A stretch of DNA of 45,980 nt from a virus. Positions within the stretch are counted from its first letter, which is position 1. Each line of letters begins with the position of its first letter. The position numbers were made by a program, and so were the translations under genes. Where the stretch lies: the IMG/VR virus record IMGVR_UViG_3300017963_000377, positions 1-45,980 of that record; one strand, given 5' to 3'. This document shows, in pieces, positions 27,394 to 35,429 of the stretch. The notes under the pieces are model-generated. The model was not told where the DNA came from. It did no database searches and was given only the letters and a program-made list of their open reading frames with translations.

Positions 27394-28173
27394 TTATTTT
27401 TCCCTTTCAAGAAATTGTTGTGCTTGAGATTTACTGAATGCTTCTTGTATACGTACATCTACTTGTGATATTGGTGTGAAGTTTCCTTCTCGGTCATATG
27501 TGCCAAGAGGTTTAGGAAGTAATGGACAGGATGAAAACGCTGCATCAATAGTCCACATCATCACCCTCACTTTCTTTCTTACTTGTTTTTGTATTAATTC
27601 AGGAGAACAAGTAGTAATGCTCATAGCATCTGCCACTTTCTCTGTAACATTATCTGTCCCATATATCCACCAATCATCTCGTATTTTAGCTTCGTATTCT
27701 GGAATAGAAAGCCCTATACGTTCAGCACTTGCCTTATGAAATTGTTGAATGGAGGACAATATCATCTTGTTAAACGAAGCCACCTGTGGAGCCTGTGTAG
27801 CTCTAAGTCCATAGCTTGCAGGATGTTGCATCAATATACTACCAGCTCCAACATAGCGTTTGTCGCAATTTTGCATTAATGTAAACGCAGCACTAGCAGC
27901 AAACTCTGCATAACATATTGTTTCCTTCCCACTATCCTTCATAGCCTGTATCATCTTGGCTGCAGACACAACACTACCACCGGGACTATTTACAAATATC
28001 GTAAGCTTCGGAGCCGTACTAAGCATAACACCACGAATAAAATCGCTCTCACTTGAAGAATTGATTTCCCCACTCAATACAATTACATTCTCCTCAAATG
28101 CAAGCTTAGGCCGTTCAGCAGCCATTGCTATAAAATTTATACACATTATCATTACGGCTAATATTATTTTCAT
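27394..28173 (-). CDS. Exported ClpP-fold serine protease
   Basis: ATG 28173 has AAGGAG five bases upstream; the frame extends to a TTG at 28191 without such a site. The 259-residue product opens with a signal peptide (residues 1-18, cleavage near AMA-A). It has the ClpP/SppA fold: oxyanion-loop PGGS at 64-67, nucleophile Ser in the AASAA segment (S94), His in LMQHP (H117), and an RDDWW-YGTDNVTEKVADAM block (166-184) like the catalytic-Asp region of ClpP. A C-terminal extension of ~70 residues is unassigned. Phage ClpP-like proteins usually mature heads in the cytoplasm. A secreted one among replication genes points instead to a periplasmic or membrane-protein target. Confidence 0.8.
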   Translation of the reverse strand: MKIILAVMIMCINFIAMAAERPKLAFEENVIVLSGEINSSSESDFIRGVMLSTAPKLTIFVNSPGGSVVSAAKMIQAMKDSGKETICYAEFAASAAFTLMQNCDKRYVGAGSILMQHPASYGLRATQAPQVASFNKMILSSIQQFHKASAERIGLSIPEYEAKIRDDWWIYGTDNVTEKVADAMSITTCSPELIQKQVRKKVRVMMWTIDAAFSSCPLLPKPLGTYDREGNFTPISQVDVRIQEAFSKSQAQQFLEREK

Positions 28174-28191
28174 TATTGCTCCTTTCAGCAA

Positions 28192-28383
28192 TTACATATC
28201 TGGCCCTGTATATACAGGTTCTTCGTTCACATATAGCTTTGATTCCTTACCATCCACATATGGCAAAATACGTACAGGGTGTTCACACTCCTCACACAAT
28301 TGCACACCTCCTAGCTCCTTGTATCTACAGGAAAGAAGTGTCACATGGTTACATCTATCACAAACACATGCCCATCCTTGCAT
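28192..28383 (-). CDS. Small zinc-ribbon protein (63 residues)
   Basis: CVCDRC (Cys 6, 8, 11) and CEEC (Cys 30, 33) flank a short loop, as in a zinc ribbon. The rest is beta-rich. It is just upstream of the protease gene. Function unknown; one of several small zinc-ribbon genes in this arm. Confidence 0.6.
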   Translation of the reverse strand: MQGWACVCDRCNHVTLLSCRYKELGGVQLCEECEHPVRILPYVDGKESKLYVNEEPVYTGPDM

Positions 28384-28389
28384 ATATAT

Positions 28390-28614
28390 TTATTTCCTTT
28401 CTAAATGTTTAAATGCACTTGCTGGTGTATAAGCTCTACACCACGTGCTGTGCATCTCTGTAAAATCCTTTATTCCTAGCACATGAGCACCACATTCACA
28501 TACGCTCTCCTTCTCTTCCTTTTGTCCCTCTCTCCATGCTCTTTTATAATAATGGTCTGTGGGGTCGTAGTCACTCCAATCTGTTGTCACATCCAATCCT
28601 CCATGTTTATACAA
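28390..28614 (-). CDS. Small protein of unknown function (74 residues)
   Basis: Aromatic and acidic N-terminal half (DWSDYDPTDHYYKRAW), then a CECGAHVLG segment and a distant Cys (C58) that may bind zinc. It overlaps the preceding gene by eight bases. Confidence 0.55.
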   Translation of the reverse strand: MYKHGGLDVTTDWSDYDPTDHYYKRAWREGQKEEKESVCECGAHVLGIKDFTEMHSTWCRAYTPASAFKHLERK

Positions 28615-28972
28615 CAGCGGATAGCGTCACCCACCAGTCTATTTCTTCAAGAGGAATATTCCTTGTAGGACGTATGTGTAATATAAGCTCTCCATGTTGT
28701 CGCCTGTGATAGACAGCATTGAACGTCACTTGAGCACTAGCAATTAGTGCAGGATTGATGGACATGTAGGCTGTTACATTGTCGGGATTTACAGTGCCAA
28801 GTTCAATAATATATTTCTTGTTCATTTCCAGCACTTCTACTTCTTCTAAGTCAGGCGGAACACCATGCACTAAACAAGAATAGTTACTTCTACCTGCGTC
28901 AATAGCAAGCCCCTCTACAAGTTTTAAATTGAACGTGTGCTGGGCATACATCCCAAGCTGCTTAATAGGCAT
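28607..28972 (-). CDS. Unknown protein, beta-rich (121 residues)
   Basis: A compact alpha/beta or all-beta protein with repeated valine-rich strands (for example VEVLEMNKKYIIELGTVNPD). No catalytic pattern or known family is recognised. It has an AAAGGAG site before the ATG at 28972. Confidence 0.55.
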   Translation of the reverse strand: MPIKQLGMYAQHTFNLKLVEGLAIDAGRSNYSCLVHGVPPDLEEVEVLEMNKKYIIELGTVNPDNVTAYMSINPALIASAQVTFNAVYHRRQHGELILHIRPTRNIPLEEIDWWVTLSAVV

Positions 28973-28984
28973 TTATTCTCCTTT

Positions 28985-29314
28985 CTAAAATATACGCTGT
29001 CCTCTAGCGTCTTTGGTTTTTTCTATATCCTTCGCAGCATTAGTGAGTTCTTGTCTTTCCTTGCTGCCATGAGGCTTATCTGAAGCTTTAGCTCTTAGGC
29101 GTAGAGCCTCACTCATTTCTTTTAAATTTGCCTTTTGCTTTTCTCCTGCAAGCCACACATGTGCTGTAGGCGAAGGAATTATTGTAGCTCCCTCGTGTTT
29201 ACATTCAGGACAAGTTTCTGGATATTCTGTGTCGAATACACATTCCCTGTCCATTAAATTTTCCCAAGTGTGATGGCAAGAGGAGCATTTCATATCTACC
29301 ACTTTGAAGGCCAT
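28985..29314 (-). CDS. FmdB-like zinc-ribbon protein
   Basis: The 109-residue protein begins FKVVDMKCSSCHHTWE, and a second pair lies at CPECKHEG (about residues 35-42). This is the FmdB-type zinc ribbon seen in many phages. The C-terminal half is a charged helix (LKEMSEALRLRAKASDK). It may bind nucleic acid or a protein partner; its role is not established. Confidence 0.65.
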   Translation of the reverse strand: MAFKVVDMKCSSCHHTWENLMDRECVFDTEYPETCPECKHEGATIIPSPTAHVWLAGEKQKANLKEMSEALRLRAKASDKPHGSKERQELTNAAKDIEKTKDARGQRIF

Positions 29315-29333
29315 GTCTTTGCTCCTTTATTTA

Positions 29334-29549
29334 TTATGTAGCTGTGTATGGGCCAGCTGCTGTCAGGATGTTTAGCTCACGGCATACGTCACTCACTGTC
29401 TCGTTAGCAATTGTATACGTCGTAGTGCCATCAATTAATGTTACGACAACACTTGTACTGCTTTGTGCAATGTTCAAAATACTTGACACTGGCACAGCAA
29501 TTGCGTTACCACCTACCACCACTCGTAATGTTCTTGCAAAATTTCCCAT
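29334..29549 (-). CDS. Unknown small beta protein (71 residues)
   Basis: Val/Thr/Ala-rich strands throughout (RVVVGGNAIAVPVSSILNIA and SSTSVVVTLIDGTTTYTIAN) with one helix (VSDVCRELNIL). An AAAGGAGAAAACTAA site precedes the ATG. No family is recognised. Confidence 0.55.
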   Translation of the reverse strand: MGNFARTLRVVVGGNAIAVPVSSILNIAQSSTSVVVTLIDGTTTYTIANETVSDVCRELNILTAAGPYTAT

Positions 29550-29568
29550 TTAGTTTTCTCCTTTGTTG

Positions 29569-29766
29569 TTAGTCTATACGAATATTTCTGATTAATTTGA
29601 TAGCCTTGTCATAGCTGTCTTGATACGACGTGCGTAGTCCACAATCGGTACATACGCATTGAAAATCACTCCCTCTCTTATTACTACTTGATTTTGATTC
29701 CTCCATTCTCACTCTTCGATGTTTACAATAAGGGCACGTTTCCTCTGTCATTGACGTCATTCCCAA
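29569..29766 (-). CDS. Small zinc-finger protein (65 residues)
   Basis: CPYC (Cys 11, 14) and CVCTDC (Cys 37, 39, 42) form a likely zinc-binding fold separated by a basic loop. The TTG at 29766 has AGGAGG seven bases upstream; ATG 29760 or 29751 are alternatives. It overlaps the helicase stop, so it is translated in the same operon. Confidence 0.6.
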   Translation of the reverse strand: MGMTSMTEETCPYCKHRRVRMEESKSSSNKRGSDFQCVCTDCGLRTSYQDSYDKAIKLIRNIRID

Positions 29767-31226
29767 GTTATTGCCTCCTTAAACCATTCTGGTATTAAAT
29801 GAATCCCTTCATTGTAAAGCCTCTTGAAGTTGGTGTCAACGATAAATGTTGTACCAAAATCATCCGGACTTCTACATACACGCCCAGCTGCTTGTATTAT
29901 TAGCTTTTGAGCTTCCCAAATATACCACATAGGATCTTTATTCATTTTTGCTACAACAGCAGGTTCTCCCAAGCTCATGTACGGCACTTTAGTGATTACT
30001 TGCCACTCAGCAAGGTCATGCTTCAAATCTACGCCCTCTTCTAATCCACTAGCCACCATCACCCTACCTAAAGATTTATCACTCTCTACGAACGATTGTA
30101 GGACGTCTGTACGGGTATGACGTTCATGGAACATTAGCCTTGGATGAGAGCCTAAATGCTCTCGTATTTTCGTAGCAAGAGAATAAGGAGCATGAATAAA
30201 TCCCTTCATTCCTTGTGAGTCTTCACAATCAAGTAAGCCTTGCAAGTAATCAATTAGTTTAGGAACAGATGTGTCCCAATGTTTTAGTCCCATGTTTCCT
30301 ACGGGTTCATAAATAATCTGTCTCCTTTCCTTAGCAATAGGACTTGGCGTATGAAACCACGTTGTCCTCTTCCCTGCAAGCCCAAGCTCTTCCACTTCCT
30401 TTACAGAAATCGTGGCAGACATCAATATTATTTTCTTAACATTACTACGAAATAATATATCTGTATGGTCTTTCACGGATAGAGGTGTGGCCTTAATACA
30501 CCATTCATCATGCCCTCTTAATTTCTCTACACTCTTTTTAATAAAGAAATTATCCACATCGGCCTCAAGGGATTCGAGTAGTTTCTTTGTCACTTTCCCA
30601 CCACTACTCTTCAAGCCTTGTGCTTTTCGCAACGGCACTTCCTCTCTCATGTATTTTAGAAACTTAGCATACGTTGTCACCCATGTAGGAAACTCCCAAT
30701 CCTTATACCAATATTTCTTACTGGCCAGTTCTTGAAAGAATGGCAAGAGCTTATGTGCCTCGTCAATAATTAGAACGTCAGCTGAAAGCTTATGAGCCAT
30801 GAATGTATGATAATTACATGTAATGTGCTTACTACTCTTACTAATTATCATAGCCCGTTTGTATGGACAATTCATACATTTCCTACACAGGTTCATACGC
30901 TTCACTTCACCACAGCTCATCCTTTCCCTTCCTTCATAACCCGTACACTCATACCAGTCCATATTCCTTAGAGCAAACGTCCTTGGAAATTCACTCGTGT
31001 ATTGGTCAAGTAATATATTAGAAGGATGGAGATAGGCTACACGTTGCTTCTTTTCTTTCTTAGCCCATTCTAAAATACTGTGTGATATCGCGGACTTCCC
31101 AGCTGCCGTAGGGGCTGTAATAGGAAATACATCACTTGAGTCCCACATTTCCTCTATTCCCAAGAGTAAGTCTTTTTGTACTTCTCGTGGTGTCTCGTAA
31201 GGGAAGTAGTGTAGTATGGATTTCAT
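29757..31226 (-). CDS. DinG/XPD-like superfamily 2 helicase
   Basis: The 489-residue protein has a Q-motif-like start and Walker A TAPTAAGKS (residues 38-45). A Cys cluster follows (94, 105, 114, 117, 120) in the place of the 4Fe-4S domain of XPD/DinG helicases. DEAH is at 155-158, ILMSATIS is motif III, and QAAGRVCR is motif VI near residue 455. It is predicted to unwind DNA in the 5'-3' direction by analogy with that family. It is shorter than bacterial DinG (~700 residues). Downstream of the RNR and polymerase genes, it is likely a replication or recombination helicase. Confidence 0.88.
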   Translation of the reverse strand: MKSILHYFPYETPREVQKDLLLGIEEMWDSSDVFPITAPTAAGKSAISHSILEWAKKEKKQRVAYLHPSNILLDQYTSEFPRTFALRNMDWYECTGYEGRERMSCGEVKRMNLCRKCMNCPYKRAMIISKSSKHITCNYHTFMAHKLSADVLIIDEAHKLLPFFQELASKKYWYKDWEFPTWVTTYAKFLKYMREEVPLRKAQGLKSSGGKVTKKLLESLEADVDNFFIKKSVEKLRGHDEWCIKATPLSVKDHTDILFRSNVKKIILMSATISVKEVEELGLAGKRTTWFHTPSPIAKERRQIIYEPVGNMGLKHWDTSVPKLIDYLQGLLDCEDSQGMKGFIHAPYSLATKIREHLGSHPRLMFHERHTRTDVLQSFVESDKSLGRVMVASGLEEGVDLKHDLAEWQVITKVPYMSLGEPAVVAKMNKDPMWYIWEAQKLIIQAAGRVCRSPDDFGTTFIVDTNFKRLYNEGIHLIPEWFKEAITWE

Positions 31227-31246
31227 AATGTGTATTCCTTTAGTTG

Positions 31247-33142
31247 TTATTTAATTGGGCAGCTTCCGCCTAAGCAATCTTGTATATCTAAATCCTCTCC
31301 AGCTGTAAGCTCTTCTTCGGATATGGTTGTGATTCCTTTTAGCATCTCCTCATACTGCTCCTTAGTAATTTCCTCATAGGGAGCTTGTATAAACCCGTGT
31401 TGTTTTTGTAAGAATGACACGCTCTTTATACTATTGTTATAGTTGGCGTGAAGCCATTGCTTTAACGCTTCCACTTCATTAGGCTCATACTCCACTGTAG
31501 CGGATATACTATTATCACTCCACTCTCGTTGAAGCCGTTGTATCACCTCAAGCTTATCTATGGCTGACATGTCCGCAGATACAGGCACACCTTCAGGCGT
31601 AGCACAAGGAAAACTCACAACAGATGTACGCTTATCTTGCTTACCATCAAACCCCCTAACAAACTCTACGGGGTAGTTATGACTCCTACAAAGCTCTACT
31701 AAAGGGTCACTGCTGGACATACGGATACGCCTAATATAGTAAGGGAAGAAAGCAGGATGCCACCCGGGAGTTACACCGGGAAGTAGTGCTTGAGTTCCGC
31801 TAGGCTTACTGGTAGTAAGTGCAATACTTACAGGGTAGTTGTTAGCCTTGCTATATTCTTTGTCGTACTCCTTAAGCCAAGTATACAACTCAGGTAGCCA
31901 TTGTCTTTGTTCTTCTGTAGCTTGTAAATACCCGCAAGATGCATCAATACCAATGCGATTATTGGTGTGGCATATTTTTTCTGTATCCTCGCTATGGCAA
32001 TCCATGTTGACAATAGCTTTAGTTACTTGGTACAGAAGTCTTGTATACTCTTTCAACCTGTCGAATGATTCTACGTTACACAAAAACACAGTGGCTAAAT
32101 TGCACGTCTCGTAGTTACATAAGCTGATTTCACTACAAGGGTTAGTGCCTGTTATTGTTACGTTTTTCTCATGCTCTGGGTCTTGCAATCTGTCCTTTGT
32201 TTGAACAAGATGTTTATTCCAAAGTCCAAACACTTCACAGTTAGGGTCATAGAAGCTATCCCAATACTGTTGCGGTAGCTGATTTATATCCGAGCATACT
32301 AACGTAAGATTGGCCATAGCTCTGTAGTTTGGAATGTTACCTTTTCCCCAGTTCTTACTGTCAAGAAATTGCATATCATCTACGTCACCTAACATTATCA
32401 AGCTTGACCTACGAACATTCCCGCTCACCACTATCTCACCTATGATACAGGCAATATCCATAGCATCTACGCTGCGTATTTTCTTATTTGCTCTACTGTT
32501 TAGTAGCTGGTTTATCTTCTGCATTCCTTCAATCAAGGGAATCGGGCCAGACGCTGTTCCTCCAAAGTTTTTTATAGGTTCCCCAGCAGCTCGTACACAC
32601 ACTGTGGAATACTCAAGTTCTCCCCCTCCATTAAAGTGCAGAGTGAGTAATCGTTCTAATAAGTCTACCCAACCTTCACGTGAGTCTGGGACGATATAAC
32701 GGGCATCCTTCGTGTTCTTATGTGTGAGCTTCACTTTACCCACTTTAGGCAGAGAGTATACGTATTCTCTTTGTATGTTAAATCCTACACCAGCTCCTAG
32801 CATCAAAGCATCGAATGCCCAGACAAAAGGTTTTACTGGCTCATCCACTACAGCATGAGCACAGTTTAGTAAGCTCATCATCCCAAGCTGATCTACGGTG
32901 CGTGTTCCAAGTTGCCACATAGCTCTGCCACTAACACTACCTTTAAGCTGAGAACGCATATGCCTGTATAGCGTCTGGTCTTCCTCACTCCAGTGTAGTT
33001 TTAGTTGTTGGCGTATAGCTTTCAGCTCCCTCTCAATTGTTTGTTCATAGGACTCTGTCCTATCTGAGCCTTCCCGCACTCGTCGTGCGTAGGTTCGCTT
33101 GAACGTAATCAGTCCAACTGGTCCCCAAGGCGTATTTGTCAT
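31247..33142 (-). CDS. Adenosylcobalamin-dependent (class II) ribonucleoside-triphosphate reductase
   Basis: The 631-residue enzyme makes deoxynucleotides without needing an NrdB partner. Residues fit the monomeric Lactobacillus RTPR-type family: first redox Cys in NCAHAV (C94), NPCSE with the radical Cys C336 and Glu E338, and the second redox Cys C347, exactly 11 residues after C336 as in that enzyme. The C-terminal shuttle pair is CLGGSC at the extreme end. AGGAG precedes the ATG. It depends on vitamin B12 made or imported by the host and, unlike class I enzymes, needs no oxygen. It is slightly shorter than the ~739-residue reference. Confidence 0.93.
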   Translation of the reverse strand: MTNTPWGPVGLITFKRTYARRVREGSDRTESYEQTIERELKAIRQQLKLHWSEEDQTLYRHMRSQLKGSVSGRAMWQLGTRTVDQLGMMSLLNCAHAVVDEPVKPFVWAFDALMLGAGVGFNIQREYVYSLPKVGKVKLTHKNTKDARYIVPDSREGWVDLLERLLTLHFNGGGELEYSTVCVRAAGEPIKNFGGTASGPIPLIEGMQKINQLLNSRANKKIRSVDAMDIACIIGEIVVSGNVRRSSLIMLGDVDDMQFLDSKNWGKGNIPNYRAMANLTLVCSDINQLPQQYWDSFYDPNCEVFGLWNKHLVQTKDRLQDPEHEKNVTITGTNPCSEISLCNYETCNLATVFLCNVESFDRLKEYTRLLYQVTKAIVNMDCHSEDTEKICHTNNRIGIDASCGYLQATEEQRQWLPELYTWLKEYDKEYSKANNYPVSIALTTSKPSGTQALLPGVTPGWHPAFFPYYIRRIRMSSSDPLVELCRSHNYPVEFVRGFDGKQDKRTSVVSFPCATPEGVPVSADMSAIDKLEVIQRLQREWSDNSISATVEYEPNEVEALKQWLHANYNNSIKSVSFLQKQHGFIQAPYEEITKEQYEEMLKGITTISEEELTAGEDLDIQDCLGGSCPIK

Positions 33143-33145
33143 AGG

Positions 33146-33553
33146 TTATTTCTCCTCCTTCTGTTTGAATTTACAACAATCTGGTATTTTGTCCCATTGT
33201 TCCATAACACTCTTAACTATGTGAGGTGTAGCAACACACACGTCCTCTTCAAGAATAGAAGCAGACGAGTGATTTCTAAATACGTGTAGTGTGGCATGTG
33301 TCAGCTCATGTACGAGTGTATCAAAATTATAATCAGGATTGTCGAGTTGTCGTATAAGTATTAAATTCTCGGCATAAGCACATAATCCATCCGTATCCGC
33401 ATCTAAGTCTTTATGTAATGTATCAGCAGCCACCACCCTAATTTCCCATTCCCAGCCAAGAACTCGTAATTTAAACGGCTTTACAATCTCTTCTTTTTTA
33501 GAGAGTGTTTCAGTCTTCAACGTCCTCTTGTTTGTCGGGCTACGTCGTTTCAT
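33146..33553 (-). CDS. Small HExxH putative metalloprotease
   Basis: The 135-residue protein contains VHELTHATLH (motif at about residues 86-95), with the two His and Glu of a gluzincin/IrrE-type zinc site. Other features are a basic N-terminus (MKRRSPTNKRTLK) and a DTDGLCAYAENLILI segment before the motif. ImmA/IrrE-like phage proteins cut repressors, but here there is no neighbouring repressor, so the target is unknown. It is close upstream of the RNR gene. Confidence 0.6.
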   Translation of the reverse strand: MKRRSPTNKRTLKTETLSKKEEIVKPFKLRVLGWEWEIRVVAADTLHKDLDADTDGLCAYAENLILIRQLDNPDYNFDTLVHELTHATLHVFRNHSSASILEEDVCVATPHIVKSVMEQWDKIPDCCKFKQKEEK

Positions 33554-34515
33554 GAGTTATGCCCTTCCTTTAAAAGCTTTAGCAAGTGCTTACCATACCA
33601 CAATGCTTTTTCAACATCTTGTATAGGTGTACCTTTCTTGTCAAACCGAGCATAATATTTAATAGCATTCCCAGCACAAAATCCTATACCAAATCCTTGT
33701 GCGTCTATTAAATCAATAGGCTCCACATCCCCCCTGTAATGGATTGATGCTGGCGCATCACTCCCCGTTCCTATCGTCACTTGCTTCGACGCTGGTGCTT
33801 GACATTCTTCTTCCGTTGATGTATCCTGAACATACCCCCTAAGAGAGCTGTCTATATTAGATGGCTCTTTTTCCTCCGCCAGTTTTTCTATTCCTAAAAA
33901 TTCTTGAACAGATAGGTATTTTATATGCTTTTCACTCGGCAGTTCACACTCGTCATAAGTACGAATATCAGGTTCGTTGTAATGCTTACAACTAGATAGA
34001 ATGTACTCTCCTTCAAAGAAGCGTTCAGCTCCACCTTCATTCTTATATCCTTTGCTCATAAGTTCCTTCAGGACAGAATCAAATTCCTCTTGCGTGTTTA
34101 CTGGCCCGACAGCAATATCAGGTAGCTCCAGTATTCCAAGATACTCGTAAGGGTCTACAATTTTAGCTTTATGTATTTCCTCTTCCAAACAATATACTAT
34201 CTCATACTCGTCTAATTGAGGACAGCTTGCACACAGATAGCCTCCTTCAAAGAATTCCTCTTGTACTGTCTCTTCAGATTTCTCATAGCCTTCCCCTACC
34301 ATTTTATAATATGTCTTCCAAAATATTTCCATTGTTGGTATCGGGCCGACAGCTATATCAGATAAATCCTTACCTACTTTCAGAAGTTTGTTCATTTCCT
34401 CTGTGTGTTTTTTCACTTGCTCTATCCATTTGTCATTAGAGCATTTCAAACAATCATGTTGTTTCCCATTCTCTATCGGCTCGAATAAACAGCCGCATGT
34501 ATTACAAAATAGCAC
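33550..34515 (-). CDS. DUF3310-domain protein with an N-terminal zinc ribbon and a duplicated domain
   Basis: The 321-residue protein starts at a GTG (34515) with AGGAGG upstream. Residues 4-25 form a CxxC...CxxC zinc ribbon. Residues 53-131 and 133-212 are two copies of one domain; each begins DIAVGP-x-T, carries FFEG-Y-xxSC, and ends YLGI/FLGI-EL/KL. Residues 262-317 are the DUF3310 (SaV-like) domain, with the GNAIKYYAR core and a DVEKALWYGKHLL helix. DUF3310 proteins occur in many phages near nucleotide and replication genes; their activity is not settled. The repeat domain is not assigned. Confidence 0.75.
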   Translation of the reverse strand: MLFCNTCGCLFEPIENGKQHDCLKCSNDKWIEQVKKHTEEMNKLLKVGKDLSDIAVGPIPTMEIFWKTYYKMVGEGYEKSEETVQEEFFEGGYLCASCPQLDEYEIVYCLEEEIHKAKIVDPYEYLGILELPDIAVGPVNTQEEFDSVLKELMSKGYKNEGGAERFFEGEYILSSCKHYNEPDIRTYDECELPSEKHIKYLSVQEFLGIEKLAEEKEPSNIDSSLRGYVQDTSTEEECQAPASKQVTIGTGSDAPASIHYRGDVEPIDLIDAQGFGIGFCAGNAIKYYARFDKKGTPIQDVEKALWYGKHLLKLLKEGHNS

Positions 34516-34934
34516 TAGTTATTTCCCTCCTCAATTTCTAAAGCTTCTAAACTAAAGATCCTAGCATCTCCACACACCTCAGTGCTGCCAGAAATCTTTG
34601 CACTCCCGTACACCCAAGCATCCCCATGAACTCTAGCATCCCCAGAAACCCATGCACTCCAAAAAACCCATGCCCCTTCATACACCTCAGCATTCCCAGA
34701 AACCCGAACACTCCCACTTATCCAAGCATCACCATATATTTTAGCATCCTCAAAAACAATTGCATTCCCTTGAACCTTAGCATTTCCATAAACAAAACAA
34801 CCACCTTCATGACTTAGATTTTCTTCTTTTTCAATCCAACCACCTACCAGTCCATCAGATATCCTACGGATTCTATGTAGGGTTGCTCCTGCATACCTTT
34901 TTGTCTCACCTGTAAATTCATATTTTTTATTCAT
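34515..34934 (-). CDS. Left-handed beta-helix repeat protein
   Basis: After ~35 mixed residues the 139-residue protein consists of about fourteen hexapeptide-like steps of the G-[ND/S]-A-x-[VI]-x type (GNAKVQGNAIVFEDAKIYGD is typical). These should fold as a left-handed beta helix. Such repeats occur in acyltransferases and in structural, ice-binding-like or polymer-forming proteins. No transferase His is evident. It has a GGAGGG site and overlaps the start of the next gene by one base. Confidence 0.75.
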   Translation of the reverse strand: MNKKYEFTGETKRYAGATLHRIRRISDGLVGGWIEKEENLSHEGGCFVYGNAKVQGNAIVFEDAKIYGDAWISGSVRVSGNAEVYEGAWVFWSAWVSGDARVHGDAWVYGSAKISGSTEVCGDARIFSLEALEIEEGNN

Positions 34935-34964
34935 GTGTTACATCCCTCCTGTACTTCCCCTCCT

Positions 34965-35174
34965 TTAATACCCCAAATGACAAGGAGGCATCACCTCCTC
35001 AATTATTTCTATATCACTACATGCTATTTCCTTCATGCTCTCGCCATACACTAAATAGTCTCTACGCTCATGACTCTCTATTCTGTATAAAGCTCCGGGT
35101 ACTTCCGTTGGAAATATATTCCTTACGCCTATCTGTTTACCGCTCATTGTGTAAATAATACTTCCAATTTCCAT
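34965..35174 (-). CDS. Unknown small protein (69 residues)
   Basis: Beta-rich, SH3-like in appearance (GSIIYTMSGKQIGVRNIFPT then ALYRIESHERRDYLVYGE). The ATG directly follows the stop of the upstream gene (TAAATG). No family is recognised. Confidence 0.55.
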   Translation of the reverse strand: MEIGSIIYTMSGKQIGVRNIFPTEVPGALYRIESHERRDYLVYGESMKEIACSDIEIIEEVMPPCHLGY

Positions 35175-35429
35175 TTAATTGTCCTCCAACTTATCTGTGA
35201 GTAGTTTTTCAAATACAAAGAATAGCTTGTCCTTATCCCCTTGGTAATGAGAAATATAATTAGCCAAGCGATTACAAAGTGTAGCAAGTATAAGCTCATG
35301 CTTTGTAGGAAACTTATCAAACATAGCAGATGTGATTCTATCTATGTCGTTCGCATATGCTATCACCTCCAATGCCTCCTTGTCCAGAAGTTTTTCTATA
35401 ATACTTATTACGTCGCCCTCTTTTTCCAC
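35175..35429 (-). CDS. Unknown helical protein (84 residues), GTG start inside the polymerase gene
   Basis: I choose GTG 35429, which has AAGGAGGAGGACTT immediately upstream; the frame runs to 35483 without a ribosome site. It overlaps the polymerase C-terminal gene by 22 bases. The product is helical (ISIIEKLLDKEALEVIAYAN). No family is recognised. Confidence 0.55.
   Translation of the reverse strand: MEKEGDVISIIEKLLDKEALEVIAYANDIDRITSAMFDKFPTKHELILATLCNRLANYISHYQGDKDKLFFVFEKLLTDKLEDN

Noticed and set aside
33146-33553. ImmA-type repressor-cleaving protease with a lysogeny switch
   Set aside because: The HExxH motif is real, but there is no neighbouring repressor, integrase or attachment site, so there is no evidence for a temperate lifestyle in this window.
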